Positions 39,061-47,029 of a stretch of 64,000 bases of DNA are shown here, one piece after another. Position numbers and translations under genes: made by a program. Origin of the DNA: Luteibacter yeojuensis (GTDB lineage: Bacteria > Pseudomonadota > Gammaproteobacteria > Xanthomonadales > Rhodanobacteraceae). The stretch lies in assembly GCF_011742875.1 (NCBI RefSeq), contig NZ_JAAQTL010000001.1, forward strand, positions 1,364,001 to 1,428,000, written 5' to 3'. The notes beneath the pieces were generated by a model. It made no database searches. It worked only from the letters and a program-made list of their open reading frames with translations, and was not told where the DNA came from. How positions within the stretch are numbered: position 1 is the stretch's first letter; each line of letters starts with the position of its first letter.

Positions 39061-39513
39061 TTAGCCCGCAGCGTTAATCTCGATGCGGCGCGGCGCGCTT
39101 TCGGCCTTCTTCGGGATGGCGATTTCCAGCACGCCATGGCTTCCCGAAGCGGTGATGCCGTCGGCGTCGGCGCTCTCCGGCAGCGTGAAGCTGCGCTTGA
39201 ACGCACCCGCCACGCGCTCGACGCGGCTGAACTTGCCCTCGGCCTCGCCGGCGAACGCCTTGCGCTCGCCCTTGATGCTGAGCACGTTCTTGTCCATCTG
39301 GATCTCGATATCGGACAGGTTCACCCCCGGCACGTCGGCCAGGATCAGGAAGCGGCCGGCTTCCTCGCGAATGTCCACCCGGGGTGCCCAGGCGGTATCG
39401 GAACCCGTGGCCGGCGCGGCGATGTCGCCGCCGAAGAAATGCTCGAAGACACGGTTGACGTCGCCGCCGAACAGCGGCGCACGGCGAAACGAAACCTGAC
39501 GAAGCTGGCTCAT
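39061..39513 (-). CDS. Small heat-shock protein, Hsp20/alpha-crystallin family
   Basis: 150 residues. Alpha-crystallin domain spans about residues 42-145 (WAPRVDIREEAGRFLILADVPGVNLSDIEIQMDKNVLSIKGER, GAFKRSFTLPESADADGITA, GVLEIAIPKKAES). ATP-independent holdase that binds unfolding proteins. ATG 39513 is chosen over 39528 because GGGAG lies 8 nt upstream. A sigma-32-like promoter sits 55-90 bp upstream. cbpA follows on the same strand, giving a chaperone pair. Confidence 0.93.
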   Translation of the reverse strand: MSQLRQVSFRRAPLFGGDVNRVFEHFFGGDIAAPATGSDTAWAPRVDIREEAGRFLILADVPGVNLSDIEIQMDKNVLSIKGERKAFAGEAEGKFSRVERVAGAFKRSFTLPESADADGITASGSHGVLEIAIPKKAESAPRRIEINAAG

Positions 39514-39574
39514 CTGTTTGACTCCCATGAAGTTTTCCGGCCCCGTGGCCGTCTGGCAACAAACATATGAGCGC

Positions 39575-39600
39575 CCGGCAGCGATTCAAGAGGGAGGCCT
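39575..39600 (-). promoter_or_regulatory. Sigma-32-like heat-shock promoter for hsp20 (and cbpA)
   Basis: On the minus strand CTTGAA (39600-39595), 13-bp spacer, CTCATAT (39581-39575), against the consensus CTTGAA-N13..15-CCCATNT (6 of 7 in the -10). It lies 62 bp before the hsp20 start. Confidence 0.65.
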
Positions 39601-39674
39601 TTCCGGTTGCCTTGGCTTCAGGTCCGGACCTTCACGTACACTCGGGTTTTCCCCTTTCCCACAAGGCATTCCCC

Positions 39675-40157
39675 ATGACCATCGCCGTTGGCGACACCCT
39701 TCCGGAAGCGACCCTCGCCGTGTTCGACGGCGGCATCAAGACCGTGACGAGCACCGATGTGCTGGGCCGCGGCAAGGTCGTGCTGTTCGCCGTGCCGGGG
39801 GCCTTCACGCCTACCTGCTCGAACAAGCACCTGCCGGGCTTCATGCAGCACATGGAAGATTTCCGCGAGCGCGGGGTCACGGTGGCCTGCATGTCGGTGA
39901 ACGATGCTTTCGTCATGCATGCGTGGGCCGATTCGCAGGGCGTGCCCGCCGACCTGCTGATGCTGGCCGACGGCAATGCCACCTTTGCGCAGGCGCTCGG
40001 CCTCGAACTCGACGGCACGAAGAACGGCATGGGCATTCGCGCGAAGCGCTTCGCGCTTTACGCGGAAGACGGCGTGGTGAAGATCCTGCATGTGGAGGCA
40101 CCGGGCGAATTCCGCGTATCGACGGCGGAGGCGATGCTGGAAGCCATCGACGCCTGA
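39675..40157 (+). CDS. Peroxiredoxin, Prx5 type
   Basis: 160 residues, AhpC/TSA thioredoxin-like fold. The peroxidatic cysteine is in PGAFTPTCSNKHLPGF, the Prx5 hallmark (PxxxTxxC). A second cysteine (VACMSVNDAF) may act as resolving residue or be structural. No glutaredoxin domain is fused. It reduces hydrogen peroxide or organic peroxides using thioredoxin or glutaredoxin. ATG 39675 gives the conserved MTIAVGDTLPEATL. It is divergent from hsp20, a stress-gene neighbourhood. Confidence 0.92.
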   Translation: MTIAVGDTLPEATLAVFDGGIKTVTSTDVLGRGKVVLFAVPGAFTPTCSNKHLPGFMQHMEDFRERGVTVACMSVNDAFVMHAWADSQGVPADLLMLADGNATFAQALGLELDGTKNGMGIRAKRFALYAEDGVVKILHVEAPGEFRVSTAEAMLEAIDA

Positions 40158-40170
40158 CGGACTTCGGTGT

Positions 40171-40248
40171 TGTAGGAGCCGCTATAGCGGCGAGAGCAAT
40201 CTCGCGGCCACACGGCAAGATTTTCTCGCCGCTATAGCGGCTCCTACA
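40171..40248. repeat. Family A palindromic repeat doublet
   Basis: Canonical forward copy 40171-40194 and canonical inverted copy 40225-40248 with a 30-bp centre. It lies between convergent peroxiredoxin and gyrA, just before the terminator. Confidence 0.9.
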
Positions 40249-40249
40249 G

Positions 40250-40285
40250 AAAAAAAACCCCGCAATTCCTTGCGGGGTTTTCTTT
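40250..40285. terminator. Bidirectional intrinsic terminator, peroxiredoxin / gyrA
   Basis: CCCCGCAA (40258-40265) / TTGCGGGG (40270-40277), flanked by an A8 run on the left and TTTTCTTTTT on the right, so it works in both directions. Confidence 0.85.
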
Positions 40286-42913
40286 TTAAGCTTCGGGCTC
40301 GTCGCCGTCACCCACTGGGCCGCTCTCGATCGGCGGCATGTCGGCGGCGGCTTCACCGTCGGGCGCTTCACCGTCGCCCTCCAGCTCTTCCTCGGCGTCC
40401 ACGCGAACCACGCCGATCAGCGTTTCTTCCTTGGGCAGCTTGATCAGGGTGACGCCCTGCGTGTTGCGGCTGAGCTGCGACACTTCGGAGACACGCGTCC
40501 GCACCAGCGTACCCTGGTCAGAGATCAGCATGAGCTGCTGCGCTTCGGTGACCTGCGCGGCGGACACAAGATTGCCGTTGCGTTCCGAGCACTGGATGGC
40601 GATGACGCCCTGCGTGCCGCGGCCCTTCTTCGGGAACTCCTCCAGCGCCGTGCGCTTGCCGTAGCCGCGCGCCGTGGCGGTGAGGATGTCGCCATCGCCC
40701 GAGGCCACGATCAACGAGACGACCTCCGCATCGTCGGCGAGGCGCATGCCGCGCACGCCGGTGGCGGTACGGCCCATCGAACGCACGCTGCCCTCGTCGA
40801 AGCGCACGGACTTGCCGTTCGAGGCGAACAGGAGGACATCGCTTTCGCCGTCGGTCATGGCGACGTCGACCAGCGCATCGCCTTCCTCGAGATTGATGGC
40901 GGCCTTGCCCTTCTGCAGCTGGAAGGCGAACTCGGTGAGCGGCGTCTTCTTGACCGTGCCCTGACGGGTGGCGAAGAACACGAAGCAGTTCGGGTCGTAG
41001 TCGCGTACCGGCAGCAGGGCCTGCACCTTCTCGCCCTCGGCCAGCGGCAGCAGGTTCACGATGGGCTTGCCACGCGCGCCCGGGCCGGCTTCCGGCATCT
41101 GGTACACCTTGAGCCAATAGACGCGGCCGGTGCTGGTGAAGGTGAGCAGCGTGTCGTGGGTGTTCACCACCCACAGCATCTGCACGACGTCCTCGTCCTT
41201 CAGTGCGGAGGCCGAGCGGCCCTTGCCGCCGCGGCGCTGGGCGCGATAAAGACTGGCCGGCTGGCGCTTGACGTAGCCCGTGTGGGACAGCGTGACCACG
41301 ACGTCTTCCGGCGCGATCAGGTCGAGGACATTGAGGTCTTCCTGCGAATGCTGGATCTCGGTACGGCGCGCATCGCCGTAGTCCGTGCGGATCTGTTCCA
41401 GCTCCTCGCGGATGACTTCGAGCAGGCGGTTCGGATTCTCAAGGATCTCGATGAGGCCACGGATCGTTTCGAGGATCTGGCGGTACTCGTCGGAAAGCTT
41501 TTCCTGCTCCAGGCCGGTGAGGCGATGCAGGCGCATCTGCAGGATTTCGGTGGCCTGGGCTTCGGACAGCTGGTAGCCGTCTTCACGCAGGCCGTCGCGC
41601 GGGTCCATGTCTTCCGGACGCGATGCCGCCGCGCCGCTGGCGGCCAGCAGCGCCTTTACCAGGCCCGGCTCCCAGCGTCGCGCGACCATGCGCTCACGGG
41701 CCTCGGCCGCCGAAGTGGACGTGCGGATCAGCTCGATCATCTCGTCGATGTTGGCGAGCGCGACGGTGAGGCCTTCGAGGATGTGGGCGCGCTGGCGTGC
41801 CTTGCGCAGCTCGAAGATGGTGCGACGGGTGACGACCTCGCGGCGATGGCGGATGAAGGCCTCGAGGATGTCCTTGAGGTTCAGCAGCTTCGGCTGGCCG
41901 TCCAGCAGCGCCACCATGTTGATGCCGAAGGTGACCTGCAGCTGGGTCTGCTGGAACAGGTTGTTCAACACCACGTCGGCCATGGCGTCGCGGCGGATCT
42001 CGATGACCACGCGCATGCCGTCCTTGTCGGACTCGTCGCGCAGCTCGCTGATGCCCTCGATCTTCTTTTCCTTGACCAGTTCGGCGATCTTTTCGATCAG
42101 ACGCGCCTTGTTCACCTGGTAAGGCAGCTCGTGGACGATGATCGTCTCGCGACCGTTGGCTTCGGTCTCGATTTCGGTGCGCGCACGCACGAGGATGCGC
42201 CCACGTCCGGTGCGATAGGCCTCGACGATGCCGGAGGAGCCGTTGATGATGCCCGCGGTCGGGAAGTCCGGCCCCGGGATGTGGGTCATGAGGTCGTCGA
42301 CGCCGAGCGACGGCTCCTCGATCAAGGCCAGCGTGGCGTTGATCACCTCGGTCATGTTGTGCGGCGGGATGTTCGTCGCCATACCCACCGCGATGCCGGC
42401 GGAACCGTTGACGAGCAGATTCGGCACACGGGTGGGCAGCACCAGCGGCTCGTGTTCGCTTTCGTCGTAGTTCGGCCCGAAGTCGACGGTTTCCTTGTCG
42501 ATGTCGGCCATCAGTTCGTGGGTGAGGCGCGCCATGCGCACCTCGGTGTATCGCATGGCCGCCGCGTTGTCGCCGTCCACCGAACCGAAGTTGCCCTGGC
42601 CGTCGACCAGCATGTAACGCAGCGAGAAAGGCTGCGCCATGCGGACGATGGTGTCGTACACCGAGGCATCGCCGTGCGGATGGTATTTACCGATGACGTC
42701 GCCGACCACGCGGGCCGACTTCTTGTAAGGCTTGTTCCAGGCGTTGCCCAGCTCGTTCATCGCGAAAAGCACGCGTCGATGGACGGGCTTCAGGCCGTCG
42801 CGCACATCGGGCAGCGCACGGCCCACGATCACGCTCATGGCGTAGTCGAGATAGCTCTGGCGCATCTCGTCTTCGATGTTGACGCGGATGACTTCTTTGG
42901 CGAGTTCTGCCAT
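40286..42913 (-). CDS. gyrA: DNA gyrase subunit A
   Basis: 875 residues. Breaks and rejoins DNA with GyrB to introduce negative supercoils. Catalytic Tyr122 is in [10 protein letters not shown] with the same numbering as E. coli. The C-terminal beta-pinwheel domain contains the GyrA box (QRRGGKGRS), followed by an acidic tail. In the quinolone-resistance region the sequence is HGDASVYD: position 83 is Ala (codon at 42665-42667), where E. coli has Ser, and Asp87 is kept. ATG 42913 starts [17 protein letters not shown], the conserved N-terminus; upstream in-frame sequence is not conserved. Confidence 0.97.
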   Translation of the reverse strand: MAELAKEVIRVNIEDEMRQSYLDYAMSVIVGRALPDVRDGLKPVHRRVLFAMNELGNAWNKPYKKSARVVGDVIGKYHPHGDASVYDTIVRMAQPFSLRYMLVDGQGNFGSVDGDNAAAMRYTEVRMARLTHELMADIDKETVDFGPNYDESEHEPLVLPTRVPNLLVNGSAGIAVGMATNIPPHNMTEVINATLALIEEPSLGVDDLMTHIPGPDFPTAGIINGSSGIVEAYRTGRGRILVRARTEIETEANGRETIIVHELPYQVNKARLIEKIAELVKEKKIEGISELRDESDKDGMRVVIEIRRDAMADVVLNNLFQQTQLQVTFGINMVALLDGQPKLLNLKDILEAFIRHRREVVTRRTIFELRKARQRAHILEGLTVALANIDEMIELIRTSTSAAEARERMVARRWEPGLVKALLAASGAAASRPEDMDPRDGLREDGYQLSEAQATEILQMRLHRLTGLEQEKLSDEYRQILETIRGLIEILENPNRLLEVIREELEQIRTDYGDARRTEIQHSQEDLNVLDLIAPEDVVVTLSHTGYVKRQPASLYRAQRRGGKGRSASALKDEDVVQMLWVVNTHDTLLTFTSTGRVYWLKVYQMPEAGPGARGKPIVNLLPLAEGEKVQALLPVRDYDPNCFVFFATRQGTVKKTPLTEFAFQLQKGKAAINLEEGDALVDVAMTDGESDVLLFASNGKSVRFDEGSVRSMGRTATGVRGMRLADDAEVVSLIVASGDGDILTATARGYGKRTALEEFPKKGRGTQGVIAIQCSERNGNLVSAAQVTEAQQLMLISDQGTLVRTRVSEVSQLSRNTQGVTLIKLPKEETLIGVVRVDAEEELEGDGEAPDGEAAADMPPIESGPVGDGDEPEA

Positions 42914-42997
42914 CAATCGGCTTCCTGGATGTCCGTGAAATACCCCCAACCGGCCTTGCGTCTCGCGCTTGCGAGACACCGCCGACTCAACCTGTCG

Positions 42998-43006
42998 ATC
43001 ATAGCA
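42998..43006 (-). promoter_or_regulatory. Extended -10 promoter of gyrA
   Basis: On the minus strand TGCTATGAT: TG-N-TATGAT, an extended -10 about 85 bp before gyrA. The -35 region (TGTCTT) is weak, as is often tolerated with an extended -10. Confidence 0.5.
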
Positions 43007-43052
43007 CAGGGGGCGTAGAAAAGACAGCTAAAAATGTCGCAAATTCAATGGC

Positions 43053-43466
43053 TTACACGGAGGTTCCGGCGCTCCGGAAAAGCACCGTCCGGGCCAGCAG
43101 GAAATTGGCCACCGAACCCGCCGCCGAACCCGCCGCGACCGCGACCGCGGGCCAGGCGTGAAGTCCCGGGAACAGCTTGAACGAGAGGACGTAGACACCG
43201 TTGTTGACGATGGCGCCCAGGGCCATCAACCCCATCCAGTGCGCCCATTCCGCATGCCGGCCGCGGCCCGAGTCGCGATGGGCGAAGGTATGCGTGCGGT
43301 TCCACCACCAGGTCACCGTGGCGGCACTCAGGAAGGACACGACACGCGCCGTGTAGACGTTCCAGCCAGCCAGTCCCACCAGCGCCTGTGCGATCCCGGC
43401 GTCGACCGCCAGGCCGATGATTCCCCCGACGGCGAACAGCGCGATCTCCCGGCGCAGCCGTGTCAC
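43053..43466 (-). CDS. GtrA-family membrane protein
   Basis: 137 residues with four hydrophobic segments ([74 protein letters not shown]), the fold of GtrA proteins, which flip undecaprenyl-phosphate-linked sugars or act in glycan modification. The WNRTHTF segment after helix 2 is a family landmark. A GTG at 43466 overlaps the mtnA stop (GTGA), so translation is probably coupled to mtnA, an odd partner. Ligand unknown. Confidence 0.82.
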   Translation of the reverse strand: MTRLRREIALFAVGGIIGLAVDAGIAQALVGLAGWNVYTARVVSFLSAATVTWWWNRTHTFAHRDSGRGRHAEWAHWMGLMALGAIVNNGVYVLSFKLFPGLHAWPAVAVAAGSAAGSVANFLLARTVLFRSAGTSV

Positions 43467-44476
43467 GGAAAGAGGATCCGCATCTGCTCTTCGTCGGGCT
43501 TCAGGATCACGCCGCGCTCGGTGACGATCGCATCGATGAGTTCGGCGGGCGTGACGTCGAACACCGGATTCCAGGCATCGGCGCCTTCGATCACCGTGCG
43601 GTTGCCGCCCACCGATAGCAGTTCGGTGGCATCGCGAAGTTCGATCTCGATGTCGTCGCCCGTCGCCGTGGCCATGTCCACGGTGGTCGAAGGCGCCACC
43701 ACCATGAACTTCACGCCGTGATGCTTCGCGGCGATGGCAAGCTGGTAGGTGCCGATCTTGTTCGCGGTGTCGCCATTGGCGGCGATGCGGTCCGCGCCGA
43801 CGATCACCCAGGTGATCTTGCCGTCCTTCATCAGGTGCGACGCGGCGGAATCGGCGATCAGGCGGGCCGGGATGCCGTCGCGCACGAGTTCCCACATCGT
43901 GAGGCGCGCACCCTGCTGCCAGGGCCGTGTCTCGCCGGCGTAGACCTGCTCGATCTGTCCCGAGGCGACGCCCGCGCGGATCACGCCCAGCGCCGTACCA
44001 TAGCCGGCGGTGGCGAGCGAGCCCGTGTTGCAGTGGGTGAGCACGTGGGAACCGGCCTCGATCAGCGCCGCGCCCAGTTCGCCCATGTGCCGGTTGGCGG
44101 CCAGGTCTTCGTCCTGGATCGCCTGCGCTTCGCGCTCGAGCGCCGCGGTGTCCGCCCCACCCGCCACGCGCTGGTTCATGCGGTCCAGCGCCCACATCAG
44201 GTTCACGGCGGTCGGCCGCGCGGCACGCAGCGTGGCCATGGCCGAAGGCAGGTCTTCGCCGGACTGTGCCGCCAGCACCACGCCCCAGGCCGCCGCGATG
44301 CCGATGGCCGGCGCGCCGCGCACGGCGAGGTCGCGGATGGCACGGGTGACGTCGCCGGACGTCATGCAATCGATCCAGGTCTCCTCCGCCGGAAGACGGC
44401 GCTGGTCGAGCAGGCGCAGGCGGTCGCCATGCCATTGCACGGCGCGGATGGAGTCGTGGGAGGGATTCGCGTTCAT
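43463..44476 (-). CDS. mtnA: Methylthioribose-1-phosphate isomerase
   Basis: 337 residues. Aldose-ketose isomerase of the methionine salvage pathway, related to eIF2B subunits. The catalytic Cys is in [17 protein letters not shown] and the Asp in [36 protein letters not shown] is the N-terminal family block. ATG 44476 (MNANPSHDS) is chosen; an in-frame ATG at 44497 is also possible, and neither has a strong ribosome site. Other salvage genes are not in the window. Confidence 0.93.
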   Translation of the reverse strand: MNANPSHDSIRAVQWHGDRLRLLDQRRLPAEETWIDCMTSGDVTRAIRDLAVRGAPAIGIAAAWGVVLAAQSGEDLPSAMATLRAARPTAVNLMWALDRMNQRVAGGADTAALEREAQAIQDEDLAANRHMGELGAALIEAGSHVLTHCNTGSLATAGYGTALGVIRAGVASGQIEQVYAGETRPWQQGARLTMWELVRDGIPARLIADSAASHLMKDGKITWVIVGADRIAANGDTANKIGTYQLAIAAKHHGVKFMVVAPSTTVDMATATGDDIEIELRDATELLSVGGNRTVIEGADAWNPVFDVTPAELIDAIVTERGVILKPDEEQMRILFP

Positions 44477-44500
44477 TACCGGATTATCACATGGCAACCT

Positions 44501-44530
44501 GTGCAGGAGCCGCTATAGCGGCTCCCACGG
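44501..44530. repeat. Solitary family A-like palindrome
   Basis: Compact copy GCAGGAGCCGCTATAGCGGC followed by TCCCAC. It sits between mtnA (5' side) and the DUF2165 gene (3' side), without an inverted partner. Confidence 0.75.
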
Positions 44531-44536
44531 TTTCGG

Positions 44537-45025
44537 TTAGTCAGGATCGGCTTGATTGACGAAGATCAGCACGCCCAGGAGGGCCATGTAAAACCTGAAT
44601 GCACCCTCCTGCCCGTTCCAGATCTTCGACTGCCACATGGCGAACCACTCGCCGCCGACCACCATGAAGCCGAAGAACCAGACGAGGAAGCCCATGGTGC
44701 AGCCGGCGATAGCCCAGCGTTTGGCCGCCTGGAAAGCGGCTTGGCTCGCGTGTCGCGCACGCCAGAGCGCGACGGCGCCGGCCAGCAGGAGGACGCAGGT
44801 CGCGGCCTCGCCGGCGATGATGAGCGCGTACCCGACATGCCACAGCGCGGGCGTGGCGATGGCACGGCCCATCAACGCATTGCCCGGGAACGTCGTGTCC
44901 ATGGACAGCACGTGGCGCACGAAGGCGAAGTTCGAGCCGTAGTCGACGAGGTTGTCGTACGCCACCACGAACGCGAAGGCGGCTAGCGCCAGGGTCATGA
45001 CGATCTTGGCGAAACGGGCGGTCAT
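44537..45025 (-). CDS. DUF2165-like four-helix membrane protein
   Basis: 162 residues, four hydrophobic helices (residues 7-26, 61-84, 103-125 and 140-157) and a conserved aromatic-rich loop (WFAMWQSKIWNGQEGAFRFY) of the DUF2165 type. Its ATG overlaps the phaC stop by 4 bp, so it is the third gene of a phaE-phaC operon. It may take part in PHA granule or membrane functions, but no experimental role is known to me. Function unassigned. Confidence 0.78.
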   Translation of the reverse strand: MTARFAKIVMTLALAAFAFVVAYDNLVDYGSNFAFVRHVLSMDTTFPGNALMGRAIATPALWHVGYALIIAGEAATCVLLLAGAVALWRARHASQAAFQAAKRWAIAGCTMGFLVWFFGFMVVGGEWFAMWQSKIWNGQEGAFRFYMALLGVLIFVNQADPD

Positions 45026-46089
45026 CGGTCGGCGAGCCAGGCGTGGATGGCCGGCGGCACCTGTTTCTGCGCACGGCCGGAAACGTAGATGCCGATATGC
45101 CCGCCCTTGAAGGCCAGCGCGGTGTAATCCTTGCTGCCCACGAGTCCCCCCAGCGGCGCGGACGCCGCCGGCGGAACGAGATGGTCCTGCTCCGCGTAGA
45201 TGTTGAGCACCGGCTGGGTGATCTTCCGCAGGTCGACGACACGGTTGCCGATGCGCGCCTCGCCCTTCATCAGGAGGTTCTTCTGGAAGAAGTCGCGGGC
45301 GAACTCGCGGAACGCCTCGCCGGCCTGATCGGGCGAATCGAATATCCACTTTTCCATGCGCAGGAAGTTCTCGACTTCCTTCGGGTTGTCCAGGATGTCG
45401 ACGAGTCCGATGTATTTCTGCTGGTTGAGACGCAGCGGCTTGAGCGTGAGGTATGCGAAATTCATCACGTCGGCCGGTACATTGCCCATGGTGTCGACGA
45501 AGAGGTCGATGTCCACGTTCCGCGCCCAGTGCGACAACATGTTGTCGGGCGTGTGGAAGTCCACGGGCGTCACCATGGTGACGAGGTTGCGCACCTTCTC
45601 CGGATGCAGCGCCGCGTAGCACAGCGAGAACACGCCGCCCTGGCAGATGCCGAGCAGGTTCAGCGATTCGATGCCGTGGCGCTCGCGTACCACGTCGACG
45701 CAACGGTCGAGGTATCCGTCGATATAGTCTTCGAGGGTGAGCCAGCGATCCGCGCCGTCGGGGTAGCCCCAATCCACGAGATAGACGTCCTCGCCCTGCG
45801 CCAAAAGGTTGCGCACCATGGAGCGGTCTTCCTGCAGGTCGATCATCCACGGCGTGTTGACCAGCGCGTAGCAGATCAGCAGCGGTGTCTTCGATGCCGG
45901 CTTCTTGCCGCCCTTGAAATGCCAGAGGGTGAGCTTGTCCTCCGTATAGACGGCTTCGCGCGGGGTCGCGCCGAGTTCGATCGGGCCTACCTTCTTCAGC
46001 GTCTCGAGGCCGGCCTCGAGCTTCCGCCGGAACGCCTCGACTTCGGCGCGGGCGCGCTCCGGATCGATAAGGAACGGATTCTCGTTCAC
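45022..46089 (-). CDS. phaC: Class III polyhydroxyalkanoate synthase, PhaC subunit
   Basis: 355 residues. Polymerises hydroxyacyl-CoA into PHA storage polymer with PhaE. Cys149 (GICQGG, the lipase-box-like nucleophile), Asp302 (AEQDHLVPP) and His331 (FKGGHIGI) fall at exactly the residue numbers I recall for the Allochromatium class III enzyme. A GTG start at 46089 overlaps the phaE stop (GTGA). The short length distinguishes it from class I enzymes of about 590 residues. Confidence 0.95.
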   Translation of the reverse strand: MNENPFLIDPERARAEVEAFRRKLEAGLETLKKVGPIELGATPREAVYTEDKLTLWHFKGGKKPASKTPLLICYALVNTPWMIDLQEDRSMVRNLLAQGEDVYLVDWGYPDGADRWLTLEDYIDGYLDRCVDVVRERHGIESLNLLGICQGGVFSLCYAALHPEKVRNLVTMVTPVDFHTPDNMLSHWARNVDIDLFVDTMGNVPADVMNFAYLTLKPLRLNQQKYIGLVDILDNPKEVENFLRMEKWIFDSPDQAGEAFREFARDFFQKNLLMKGEARIGNRVVDLRKITQPVLNIYAEQDHLVPPAASAPLGGLVGSKDYTALAFKGGHIGIYVSGRAQKQVPPAIHAWLADR

Positions 46090-46904
46090 GGCCGGCGGTC
46101 CTTCGGCTTCGTCGCGCGTTTTGCCGCGGGCTTCTTCGTGCCGCGCAGCGCGGCCACTTCGGCTTTCAGCGACTCGACCTCCGCGGCCAGCCCACGCATG
46201 TGCGCCAGTTCGCGACGAGCCGCCTGCAGGCGCTCGCCAAGGCTGTCGACTTCCTTGCGCGTGGGCATGCCGGCCTGCACGGCCATGCGTTCCACCTGCC
46301 GTTGCTGGAGCAGCTTCACGCGCATCTGCGCGTTCACGAGCGACGCGTACACCTCGCGGAATTCTTCCGACAGCGCCGCTTCGGCGTAGCTTTCCTCGGC
46401 GAGGTTCACCCAGCGGTCGTAGACCGATCGCATGGATTCCGCGTCGGTCGGCGGCGCCTGCTCGCGCAACGCGGCGTTCGCCCGCTCGTGCACGCCCTGG
46501 AGCAGCGTCCGGTAACGCTGGTAGTGCTCCATGTACTCGATCCACGCCTTGAGCAAGGCCTGCTGTTCTTCCTGTTGCTCGCGGGTCAGGCCGAATGCAG
46601 GCAGCGACAACATGTCCTTGGCGGCCCGCGCCCATGCGTCGAATTCCGCGGACCCGCCGGGCACGTGGCCGAAAGGCGGCAAGCCCCCGTCCAAGGCCGC
46701 GCCGGGACCTTCGCCACCGGCCATGGAGCGCATCCATTCACCGTAACCGCCGAGGCCGGCGAACAGGCGTGCCGCGATATCCGGCGGCGGTACCGTGGCG
46801 CCTTCAGGACCCGCTTTCGGGTCGAACTGTCGCGACCAGGCTTCCAGGCCCTGGCGGACCCAGGCCTGGTACTGGTCGATGAAATCGTGCGGCTTGTCGG
46901 ACAT
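46086..46904 (-). CDS. phaE: Class III polyhydroxyalkanoate synthase, PhaE subunit
   Basis: 272 residues, mostly helical. The N-terminal half holds the conserved PhaE region (DFIDQYQAWVRQGLEAW, SLPAFGLTREQQEEQQALLKAWIEYMEHYQRYRTLL). The C-terminal part is a coiled coil (QLQAARRELAHMRGLAAEVESLKAEVAALRG shape) ending in a basic tail (KRATKPKDRRP). It is needed for PhaC activity. ATG 46904 is preferred over 46937 because MSDKPHDFIDQ begins the family sequence. Confidence 0.92.
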   Translation of the reverse strand: MSDKPHDFIDQYQAWVRQGLEAWSRQFDPKAGPEGATVPPPDIAARLFAGLGGYGEWMRSMAGGEGPGAALDGGLPPFGHVPGGSAEFDAWARAAKDMLSLPAFGLTREQQEEQQALLKAWIEYMEHYQRYRTLLQGVHERANAALREQAPPTDAESMRSVYDRWVNLAEESYAEAALSEEFREVYASLVNAQMRVKLLQQRQVERMAVQAGMPTRKEVDSLGERLQAARRELAHMRGLAAEVESLKAEVAALRGTKKPAAKRATKPKDRRP

Positions 46905-46954
46905 GCGGCAATCGTAGCAGCCCGGCCCGCCCGTCATCCTCGCACCTTCCCGTC

Positions 46955-47024
46955 ATTCCCGCGCAGGCGGGAATCCAGCGCCTTTAACGCACGGTCGGCA
47001 TGGGGTCCCTGCCTTCGCAGGGAC
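46955..47024. repeat. Family B repeat: two hairpins
   Basis: ATTCCCGC-GCAG-GCGGGAAT (46955-46974) and GTCCCTGC-CTTC-GCAGGGAC (47005-47024), followed by GACGATCAG. It lies between phaE (upstream side) and bglX (3' end). Confidence 0.7.
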
Positions 47025-47029
47025 GACGA

